Source: Paraescarpia echinospica (taxonomy: Eukaryota; Annelida; Polychaeta; Sabellida; Siboglinidae). Taken from it: a DNA stretch of 64,000 bases. Positions 11,865 through 20,800 of the stretch are shown in pieces; within the stretch, counting starts at the first letter, position 1; each line of letters starts with the position of its first letter. Position numbers and translations under genes: made by a program. Where the stretch lies: the NCBI GenBank assembly GCA_020002185.1, contig CM034537.1:7593650-7657649 (forward strand), given 5' to 3'. The notes below the pieces were generated by a model, which was not told the DNA's origin, did no database searches, and saw only the letters and a program-made list of their open reading frames with translations.

Positions 11865-12187
11865 TTATGCACTCGTATACTCTCGTGTTTCGTTCGTTCT
11901 TTCATACACACAATACATACGCATCCCTCTACTATAAAGTACCAATCACTCTTACACATGCACCCGCTAAGTGAATCCATAATTACCCCTCATTACTCCT
12001 TAATTACCAATACATACCCTTAAGTATCCCTCATACCCCATCTTCCCGCACAGCCTCCATACGATTTCGCCAGGTGGTACTACATCCAATACATTCCACC
12101 AGGAGGGAGATCATGTGACCACCATGACAGACGCCATTTTAGAATTTCACCTCCCGGTGGCTCATCCAGATGGACTTACTAACTACT
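11865..12187. repeat. Right terminal inverted repeat of the Polinton-like element
   Basis: Reverse-complement partner of 6876-7255, ending in GGTGGCTCATCCAGATGGAC then TTACTAACTACT. Slightly shorter than the left copy. Confidence 0.85.
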
Positions 12188-13875
12188 CACAGTCCACTGT
12201 GGAGGTGATCGTTCATATGCTATGGCGGCTGCATTCGGTGACGACACTACTTTTCGTAGTGCTCTGTTGACACGCTTCACAGAAGTCACTGAATCAGACG
12301 TCACAATTAAGATTGGTCGCAGTCGCTCCGTGTAAGTCGTGCGGGTTAGACCCACTACCTATTTGGCTCCTTAAACTGTGCTCGTCAGAATTGGTACCCA
12401 TGATCACTTCGATAATAAACACTTCCCTCGAAAGTTCAATTGTACCTGATGTGTTCAAGCATGCGGTCGTTAGACTAGTCCTAAAAAGTGACGCTTGATG
12501 AAGATGCTTTGTGCAGTTACCGTCCGGTTCCGAACTTGCCGGTTGTATCAAAACTTGTTCAAAAAGTGATCGCAAGACAACTCAACAATCACCTTGATAT
12601 GAACACTTTGCGTGATCCTTTTCAATCAGTATACCGCCATGGCCACTCGACGGAGACGGCGCTCCTGTGAGTAAAGAATGACATCGCCGCGGCGCTGGAT
12701 AAAAAATGCAGGACTGTTCTCGTGATGTTAGATCTGTCCAGCGCATTCGACACAATTAATCACGATTTCTTGATGACTCGACCGGAACACCCGTTCGGCA
12801 CCACAGACTCGGCACTTGCATAGCTGCAGTCGTACATCACAGGACGTTACCGGAGTCGCCGTGGACAGCGCAACGTCAACTGATTGTGTTTTGAAATGTG
12901 GCGTCCCACAAGGATCTATGCTTAGGCCAATAGTATACTGCATACACACAAGACCTATCGGCGACATCGTTGCACGACACAGCATGCAATACCATTGTTA
13001 TGCGGATGACACGCAAATTTACATGACAGTGGAGCACGATCAATCCATCACTGCCGCGATAACGAAGATTGAACAATGTATAGCGGAGGTGACCGACTGG
13101 TTTGAACGAAACCAATTTAAGCTGAACACCGAGAAGTCAGAGGCAGCAATCTTCCTCATCTCAAAACAACGAAACGATCTGCCCTCCGGTATTTTCGTGA
13201 CAATTGGCGGACATCGATACGCAACCTAGGAGTCATACTTGACAGCGGTCTAACTATGGAAGCACTGGTTGCACAGTTAGCAATGTCGTGCTACTATACC
13301 ATATTCACAACATTGGACAAATTCGGCTAAGCATCACTGATGATGCGTGCAAAACCTTGGTGCACGCGCTCGTACGTGATTTCACGCCTCGATTATGCAA
13401 ATTAATTACTCTATGATCTTTCGCAGAGACGCTGCATCGATTGCAACGTGTGCAAAACTGCGCAACCCGCCTCGTCTGCCGAGGAAGTATGGCCACGTCA
13501 CTCCAGTTCTGCAGCACCTGCATTGGTTACCTATCTGTGTGCGCCCGACATATAAAGTGCTTGTGTTTGTGTACTCTGTGATGCATGACCGGGCACCGAG
13601 TTATCTCGTGGAGTTACTAAACCGACGTCAACCAAATCGGCAACTGAGATATGTGTTTTTGCCGCTACTGTCAGTATACCAGCTTCGCAGACGGTCACTG
13701 ATGGTAGTAGTTATAATGTGGTTATTGGTACGGGTCATGACCTAACATCAAAGGAAATCGGCGAAACATCAAAGGGTTTTGCACGTTTGTTATTACTAGT
13801 GAGTCGGTTTGCTGCATTTGGGAATGTTACTTATAAAAAAATTGGGAATGTTAGGAATGTTACTAATAAAAAACG
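12188..13875 (+). mobile_element. L2-like LINE, 3' half (reverse transcriptase), degenerate
   Basis: Continuation of the LINE interrupted at 6875. It shows LTRFTEVTESDV (about 12,268), the fingers region DPLPIWLLK (about 12,350), SYRPVPNLPVVSKLVQKVIA (about 12,513), LDLSSAFDTINHDF (about 12,729), CGVPQGS (about 12,898), the polymerase active-site box YADDTQIY (about 12,999) and FKLNTEKSE (about 13,118). Frame changes and stops separate these parts. The 3' end is a short degenerate tandem tail with two GGGAATGTTACTxATAAA-like units at about 13,820-13,875. Both halves are plus strand and meet without loss of the conserved order, which shows the break is an insertion. Confidence 0.85.
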
Positions 13876-13884
13876 TGAATGATT

Positions 13885-14165
13885 GCTGATTGATAGACCA
13901 CACACGATGACGTGTGCGCGCCCTCTACCGACTAATTAGTACTAATTAGTGAAACTGTTAATTAGTGCTAATTAGTAAAACTGTAGTGCTACCCTCTAAT
14001 GAAAACACTAGTACTAATTATTGTAATAATTTGTGCTACCCTCTAGTGAAAACACTAGTAATAATTACTGTAATAATTAATTATGCTTAAATAGTGTGAA
14101 TGGTGCTGCCCTCTAGTGAACGAAATAATGTATACACTAGCGCCTCTAGCGCGGAAATCGGACAT
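13885..14165. repeat. AT-rich interspersed repeat words upstream of the NADAR gene
   Basis: ACTAATTAGT occurs repeatedly (13,935-13,980). The phrase GTGCTACCCTCTAATGAAAA/CACTAGTA recurs three times (13,985, 14,030, 14,105). These are degenerate repeat units of about 45-70 bp; no gene is seen. Confidence 0.55.
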
Positions 14166-14168
14166 GGT

Positions 14169-14206
14169 TATATAGTGGTTACGCGTGCGTGAGGCGCAGT
14201 CAGTGT
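14169..14206 (+). promoter_or_regulatory. Candidate TATA box and initiator
   Basis: TATATAG at 14,169-14,175 is followed by TCAGTGT at 14,200-14,206. The spacing from TATA to the initiator A (14,202) is about 33 bp, close to that of animal core promoters. The start codon of the next gene follows 16 bp further on. Confidence 0.45.
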
Positions 14207-14217
14207 AGATCAGCGGT

Positions 14218-14568
14218 ATGATGGAACCTATACGTTTCGGAGGGTCGACGTCGTACCTGTCGAATTTTTATCCGTGTAGAATTGCGGCGTACGGTCGGGG
14301 TTTCACGAAGCGACGAAGTTACGGAATCAAGAAAACGAGAACGGGCGCCGAATGGGACGCCGTTAGAGTCGAGTGTAAGAAGATGAGTAAGTTCGGGGCG
14401 TCGAAAAATTTCAGAGACGCCCTAATGGCTACCGGGGACGCCGAATTAGTGGAGTGGGTGCCGTCGAAAGAAGTATTTTGGGGTTGCGCCCCCGGATATG
14501 AGGAAGGTCAGAACATGCTCGGTAAATTGTTGATGGAGGTGCGTCGTGAATATAGAAGAAACGAATAA
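14218..14568 (+). CDS. NADAR-family protein (YbiA/RibX-like), probably of a virus-like element
   Basis: A 116-residue open frame starting MMEP. N-terminal IRFGGSTSYLSNFYP (residues 4-18) matches the NADAR-fold substrate pocket, where the phrase is usually F....FLSNFYP. A basic insert follows. The C-terminal half has WDAVRVECKK, KFGASKNFRDALMATGDAELVE (residues about 61-83), FWGCAPGYEEGQNMLG and LLMEVR, the standard end of the family. Known members are N-glycosidases acting on riboflavin intermediates or removing ADP-ribose from bases. The family is usually about 150 residues, and here the central EHxxQxxK-type segment is missing or replaced by KRRSYGIKKTRTGAEWD. It may therefore be internally deleted. 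A TATA/initiator pair precedes it and a packaging-ATPase start lies 36 bp downstream on the same strand. Confidence 0.7.
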   Translation: MMEPIRFGGSTSYLSNFYPCRIAAYGRGFTKRRSYGIKKTRTGAEWDAVRVECKKMSKFGASKNFRDALMATGDAELVEWVPSKEVFWGCAPGYEEGQNMLGKLLMEVRREYRRNE

Positions 14569-14604
14569 AAGTCATCGTTCGTTATCGGCGCACCAGTCAT
14601 CGAT

Positions 14605-14841
14605 ATGGAAGGGACGTGGAAGCATCCTTTTACGTGTATAGTGGCCGGCCCTACGGGGTGCGGCAAGACTTTTGTCGCTCCCCTGCTAAAGTTCGCTTCT
14701 TCTATGATCGTGCCACCGCCGGAGAAAATCCTGTGGTGTTACGGCCAGTGGCAAACCGCCTACGACTCTATGAGTGTAGAGTTCGTAGACGGCTTGCCGG
14801 ATCCAAACTCGCACGTACCACTCAGCTGCTTCAAGAATCAA
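14605..14841 (+). pseudogene. Packaging ATPase (Polinton/A32-like) N-terminal fragment
   Basis: About 78 residues starting MEGTWKHPFT. The Walker A motif GPTGCGKT lies at residues 15-22, followed by PPPEKILWCYGQWQ and VEFVDGLPD, a layout typical of genome-packaging ATPases of Polintons and related viruses. These enzymes power DNA packaging into the capsid. The similarity stops at about 14,841, where a minus-strand gypsy gag fragment begins. The Walker B and sensor regions are missing, so the gene is truncated. The pairing with the NADAR gene 36 bp upstream suggests a second Polinton-like fragment, separate from 6876-12,187. Confidence 0.7.
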
Positions 14842-14842
14842 G

Positions 14843-15171
14843 GTGATCACGTAGTCTGCCCCCGACTCTCCCTCCTTCTGTCCTCTCTTGTAAAATCGGA
14901 ATCTCTCAGCAATAACCAGAGGGTTTGGCGAATAATGCCCCTTTAAGGCATCACATAGTTCAACGTAGGACTTATCCTTCGGTTTCTCCGGCGTCAGGAT
15001 ATCTTTGAGTAGTTTATATGACGTAGGACCGATCACAGAAAGAAGCACGTTTGCTTTCTTCGTCGAATCGATTCCGTTCAATTCAGACCACTGATCCAGC
15101 CTCTCTACGTAACTCTCAAAGTCCTCTTTAGCCTCATTGAACTCTCCTAGCTGACGGATGTAGCCTGTCAT
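14843..15171 (-). pseudogene. Ty3/gypsy Gag N-terminal fragment
   Basis: About 108 residues starting MTGYIRQLGEF, then ESYVERLDQW, KKANVLLSVIGPTSYKLL, KDKSYVELCDALKGHY and ERFRFYKRGQKEGESGADYV. This is the N-terminal capsid part of gag found in many animal Ty3/gypsy elements. The trace ends at 14,843 against the packaging-ATPase fragment. Zinc knuckle, protease and polymerase parts are absent. Confidence 0.8.
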
Positions 15172-15431
15172 TATCCTCGTCGCCAGCTGTCGTAACTTGA
15201 GAGTAGTAAGTATTATAAACCTTTTATTATGAACGAAGAACCACGCCTGCGGCGGAAACCAACTACACACACAAAGCGCGCCGTATACACAGAATAGATT
15301 ATACCCGATGTAACGACTACAGAATGTCCGATTATAATAGCGGCATTGTACGAAGATAAATGACACGTGGGGAAACGTGTCGGTCCAGAAGAAAGGGAGG
15401 ATCGAGGTAAATAGCACGAAGCCTGCCAACA
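15172..15431 (-). repeat. 5' LTR and primer-binding region of the gypsy fragment
   Basis: On the minus strand an LTR-like segment begins TGTTGGCAGGC (15,431) and ends AAGTTACGACA (about 15,197), with a polyadenylation signal AATAAA near its end. It is followed by GCTGGCGACGAGGAT, a sequence typical just before gag in Ty3/gypsy elements. LTR length would be about 235 bp. The second LTR is not seen. Confidence 0.65.
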
Positions 15432-17475
15432 CAAATTATGTCAAATATTTCCGATAGTCAGTTCTCAGAGATCTGTATAACATACCCAAGGCAAAGCCAA
15501 AGCAAAGGTGACCTTTTTATATTAACATAGCACACCGATCAAGGAAGACACATCAAAACGCACGTAATACAGACTGCGCTTGATTAGGATAACATAGCCA
15601 CATCGTGCAAATGGCTTATCCAATTATGTCCGTCACGTTATTCGTTCATATGCCGCCTGGAGTCTACGTTTCATCATCTATTTTTCTTCCCTGCTCAGTG
15701 CGGACACGATTAGCCATAGACATAATGTATCTTCTTTCTGGGCATCACGCCGTGTTCCCACTATCATAACACGTTGTATCCATTTGTGTGTTCTGCATGA
15801 TGTCCGTCACGTGTTACCCAAGGTAATTGCACTGTAGTGCCGTTTTAATTATTTATATTGTGTTTGCCCATTAACAAAATTATGAATCACTATGTGTCCA
15901 TACGCGTATTGTCAACAATGCATGCTGTAATACTGTAACAGGTGCGCAGTGTCAGCGAAGCATTATTGTATTCTAGCAAAAATTATAGTTTTTTGTGTTG
16001 CGAAAAATCCGCATGATGTCCGTTACGTTTACATATTCCGTTTTGCTGTTGTTATAAATATATCCAGCTCGAGATATACCCGCATAGCTATGGATAGCCT
16101 TAATGTACAAGACTCAAATCTAAACATCAATGACATTGCTATACAGAAGGTGGCGAGTGGAATTGTCAGCAGAATGTGCACAAACATTAATAATGCAATG
16201 TTAACATTTTCATTTGAGGCAAATTGCACCTACACCCAACGCAAGCCACTGTTCGGTCAATATACGCTACACATCTTTAATGTTTTTTTTGCCAAAGAGC
16301 CTGGTGAAGTCATCTTTCAGTTGATATAATTACCATAATAGTAAGTGGACTATATTTTATGGTATGGCTGACAAACGAAATATAATTTGGCACATGGTGT
16401 CTGTCACATGCAGAAAACTTGCAAAACATTTGCTCTTTTACAAAAGCTGTATTAGTTGTGATTGTTATTGGTTATGCGGTGAATTGCCATGTCAGTATGC
16501 GTGGATAGTTCCTCTGTCAGGAACACGTGGAAATGAGTGTGTTATATCAATTTTTTTTATTTTGTCATCAAAAATGAGAATGGGAAAATTTTTCGTGGCC
16601 TGGCTCACATATATCGTAACCCACAACAGAACATGGTGTTTTACATTTTTTAACAAAAGCAATTTATTTTTCATTGTTTATGTTTTTGGAAGCTCTATGG
16701 AGATTTTGAGGAGTTCCATTTATGAAATCAATATATTTTGGGTCATTAGAGGAATTTGAAAAAAAAGGTGCATGTTGCCCTGGTCTCCCCTATTTATTTA
16801 GAATCGACTAGTATATAATTATTATGTACGGAAAAAAACTAATCATTTTTTATCACATCACAATTTTTAGTAGAATCTTGGCTATTGTGGTTATTATTAT
16901 AAACATGACAACTGTTAATGTTTTCTTTGAGATTTATGATTTTGAGACAAAATATGAAATTATTAACAAATAAAATAAATATCAATACAATATGCCATTA
17001 TTAATTATGCACGACCATTAACGATCTTTATATGATGCATTAGATGCATATGCAGTAATTTGGGTGCCTCTTGCATAGTCCATTTTTTTTCGGCAGAAAG
17101 AGGTTATATAAAAAATAATTAAATGATGGTATGCCTATATTACCTCTCAGTAGCTGGGGTTATTAAAAATTACTACACAAGTTATCTATATATAGTTTAT
17201 TAGTAGTAGTAGTACAATTTGTTATTGTTTAGTTGCAAATGGAAATAATTTCCAGAGTTTCATATTAAACACAATATAAATTATATCTTGAACAGGCACT
17301 TATAGATAATATAATATTTAAGATAATTATGATACATCACAAAGAGGAATTATGACACATTCATAGCACATTTGTGAACTGGCTGCATGCTGGTGGACAT
17401 AAGACTCCCACACAACTAAAGTGTGTTGGACTATGTCAGTCACAAGAAGACTTGTCACGCCATTCAGAGGTCAGA
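15432..17475. other. Intergenic, downstream of ESD
   Basis: No recognised gene. An open frame at about 16,090-16,329 plus (MDSLNVQDSN...) has no known motif. The phrase ATGTCCGTCACGT or near variants recurs at about 15,627, 15,800, 16,015 and 16,393. AGGGGAGACCAGGGCA, reading inward on the minus strand from 16,797, may be a transposon end. From 16,800 the sequence is very AT-rich. AATAAA on the minus strand at 17,201-17,196 is a candidate polyadenylation signal for ESD. Confidence 0.4.
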
Positions 17476-17490
17476 CTATGGCAGTGATGT

Positions 17491-17822
17491 ACAATGCTGA
17501 CTGGTTTCATTACTTGTCAGGCTTTCAAATATTTGACATGGTGTGAAATGTTGACTGGTTTCATCACTCGTCAGGCTTTCAGATATTTGGCGTGGTGTGC
17601 AATGTTGACTGGTTTCATCACTCATCAGGCTTTCAGATATTTGGCGTGGTGTGCGATGTTGACTGGTTTCATCACTCATCAGGCTTTCAGATATTTGGCG
17701 TGGTGTGCGATGTTGACTGGTTTCATCAGTCATCAGGCTTTCAGATATTTGGCATGGTGTGCGATGTTGACTGGTTTCATCAGTCATCAGGCTTTCAGAT
17801 ATTTGGCGTGGTGTGCGATGTG
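17491..17822 (-). repeat. 54-bp minisatellite derived from the last ESD exon
   Basis: About six copies of a 54-bp unit. On the minus strand each copy carries ATCGCACACCACGCCAAATA and CTGAAAGCCTGATGA, which is the end of the ESD coding sequence with its stop. Only the first copy is translated; the others fall in the 3' untranslated region. Units differ at a few positions (CACTCATCAG or CAGTCATCAG). Confidence 0.95.
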
Positions 17823-17867
17823 ATCACCAATGAAGGAAGCAATGAAGTAGTAACTATGATCGTATTT
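17787..17867 (-). CDS. ESD: ESD exon 9 (terminal)
   Basis: 81 nt including TGA at 17,789-17,787, acceptor TTCTGCAG. Encodes [20 protein letters not shown] and AKYLKA, matching the family C-terminus with the catalytic histidine. It sits 8.3 kb from exon 8, on the far side of the CR1 insertions. Its last 36 bp are the first unit of a 54-bp minisatellite. Confidence 0.92.
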   Translation of the reverse strand, partial: KYDHSYYFIASFIGDHIAHHAKYLKA

Positions 17868-20800
17868 CTGCAGAAGGAAAATTAGGGGTAAATATTATTA
17901 CTTTTCTAAGTTCTCCCTTGATTATTCAAAATACTTTCAACATATGTCAGTGTTAAACACGTTTTATGAAATAAATAACTAGAAAATTGCTTGCAAAACC
18001 AATTAGGCACATAACTGGATGACAATGGCACATACACTCATTACACAAATACCAAGCTCTAATGATTTAATTAATAAAAATAAACTTATGTATATTTGGA
18101 GGCACAATAAACAAGACGTATCAGGTATTATATATCATAAACAATCATCATTAGAGAAAGAGGCCATCAACAATGTAATATAGAAATGCAATTTCAAATA
18201 AACAGAAGTGAGTACTTTTAGTAGAGTTGGCTGTAGGTTGGGATTTAATGTCAATGGGAGTATGATTGCTCAGTACAACCCGTGGCCAATTCAAAATAGC
18301 AGCACACACACTGAAATCACTGGATTTATTGTCTTCTAAAGGTATGGAATCACACAGACTCCTGCACAGGGCTGAAAAGGAGTCCAGACATGAAACAAAG
18401 AGTCTTAGAAAAATTAAAGCTTAATTACTGATTGCTATGACAAAGGATGTTTCCAAAATCTACTTGCTTCTGTAATGCACCCAGAATCCTCGTGAGCCAG
18501 TGAGTGGCTAAATCATACATGACTGTATTACACAGTTCTGTCACAATCAAATCAAATCAAATTTATTTATACACCACATATCTCTACAAAGCAGATTCAG
18601 GGGTGTTTACAAACTAAAACATGATTTAACAAGATTTAACAAGATTGCCATCCAGAGAATTAACTCTAGATGGCAGGTGGACAAGGAAGCCCTTTGGCTT
18701 ATCGAGAGTCCAACCCTTTTATCTACATATATCCAGCCCTTCTGAGGTATGTGTCGATTTTATTTTTAAACATGTTCACACTACTAGCACCCACACAATC
18801 ATCAGATAATCTGTTCCATTCATTCACAGTCCTTTGTGAAAATGAGAACTTTCTCACGTCTAATCTACACTGCTCCTTTACTAATGTAACTTCATGTCCT
18901 CTAGTCTTTCTATCTTTCTTAACTGAAAAAAACATATTTCTATCAATATTTTCATAACCATTCAATATTTTAAACACTTCTATCTGATCTCCTCTCAGTC
19001 TCCTGGTCTCTAGTGTTGTTAAACCAAATTCTTTTAGGCGTTTTTCATAACTAAGATCCCTCAGTTTTGGTATCATTTTAGTCGCTCTCCTCTGTACTCT
19101 TTCTAGCATATCTATGTCCTTCTTGCGGTATGGCCTCCACGCTTGTATACAATATTCTAAATGAGGCCTAACTATTGTTTTGTACAGCGGTATTATTAGT
19201 TCTTTTTCTTTATATGCTATATTTCGCCTAATCAATCCAAGGATTTGATTTCCCTTTGAAGCTGCAATTCCACACTGCTCTGAAACCTTCATGTCAGCAG
19301 TAATTGTCAGCCCTAAGTCTTTTTCTTTTACAGTAGTACTTAGTACAGTTCCCCCCATTGTATATTCTACATATTCGTTCCTATGTCCTGTGTGAAGGCA
19401 TTTACATTTCCCCAAATTGAACAACATTTGCCACTTTTCAGACCATTTGATCAACCTGTCTAGATCATCTTGTAAATGCTGTCTATCCCCATCACTTTTA
19501 ATCCTTCTAAACACTTTTGTATCATCTGCAAATGTCAACACCTTGCTAGCTATATCATCGTCCAAATCGTTTATATATATTAAGAATAATATAGGTCCCA
19601 GTACTGATCCCTGTGGAACCCCACTCAAAACTGATTTCCAGTTTGAAGCCTCCCCATCAACAACTACCCGTTGCCTTCTGTCAATCAGCCATTTTTCTAT
19701 CCAGTTAATTATACCATTTCCTATGCCATGGGCCTTTAGTTTAAGCAGTAATCTCTGATGTGGCACTTTGTCGAAAGCTTTTTGAAAATCTAAGTAGATG
19801 ATATCTACTGGTGATCCATCATCTACCCACCTAGTGATATCTTCCAAAAAACATAACATATTTGTTAAGTATGACCTCGCTTTTAGAAACCCATGTTGAG
19901 ATGGGTTTATCAAGGTATGTTTAACAAGAAAATCCACCATGTGATCTTTAATTAGTCTTTCTAATAATTTACAAATCACTGATGTTAAACTCACTGGTCT
20001 ATAGTTCTCTGACTTGTTTCTCGAACCTTTTTTAAATAACGGTATAATGTTTGCTTCTTTCCATTCTAAAGGAATCACTCCCTCTTCTAATGATAGGTTG
20101 AAAACTGTTGCAAGCGGTATGCTAATTTGTTCTACAATTTCCACTAGTAGTTTGGGTGGAATACCATCCACTCCAGGTGATTTATTTTCCTTCATAGCCC
20201 TAATTTTCTTAGCTACCATTTTTGGGGTTACAATTAACTGTCTTAAATAGTCTGATTCTGCCCCCTTGAACTTAGCCTCTGGTACTGGCAGTGAACTAGT
20301 GTCTTCTCTGGTAAACACTGAACTAAAATACTCATTTAGTTCTTCTGCCATTAAGAATCCTTCTGATATTATATTTCCAGCACTATCTTCTAGAGGACCG
20401 ACCTTATCCTGAACTTTCTGTTTGCTTCGAACATACGCATAAAAACTCTTGCTGTCATGTTTTATATTACAAGCTAATTTATGTTCATAGCTTCTCTTTG
20501 AATTTCTAATTTCAGCTGTAGCTTGGCCTTGGTTTAGTGCTTTATAAATGTTGTAGTCTTCGTCATTTCCAGTACGTCTATATGACTTCCACATCATTTG
20601 TTTATACTTAATTTTTCTAATGGCTTCTTTCGATAAGTATTTCTTTCTGGTCCATTTCCCTTGTTTTTTGAAGGGAACAAATTTATCTACGATGCACTCT
20701 ATTTCATTATTTAGGATATTCCAGCATTCTGTTGCTGTCTTATTCTTCAGTGTATTATTCCAGTCTATCTTTGCTAAATATTTCCTCATTTCCTTATATC

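Larger units (their letters stand above)
6876..12187. mobile_element. Decayed Polinton/Maverick-like element, 5.3 kb, inserted in an L2-like LINE
   Basis: The element starts AGTAGTTAGTAGG and ends in the matching CTTACTAACTACT, so both ends begin with AG, as known for Polintons. The flanks CATAGT (6870-6875) and CACAGT (12,188-12,193) are a 6-bp target duplication with one mismatch, the length typical of Polintons. Inside, on the minus strand, are relics of the major capsid protein (about 8061-9065) and of an adenain-type maturation protease (about 7725-7946). Autonomous Polintons are 15-20 kb with polymerase B and an integrase. Neither is seen, so this copy is internally deleted and inactive. 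The insertion splits a LINE, which dates it after that LINE. Confidence 0.8.

Noticed and set aside
17476..17885. Open frames on both strands with 18-residue repeats
   Set aside because: The 54-bp unit is a multiple of three, so all frames stay open; only the last ESD exon is supported.
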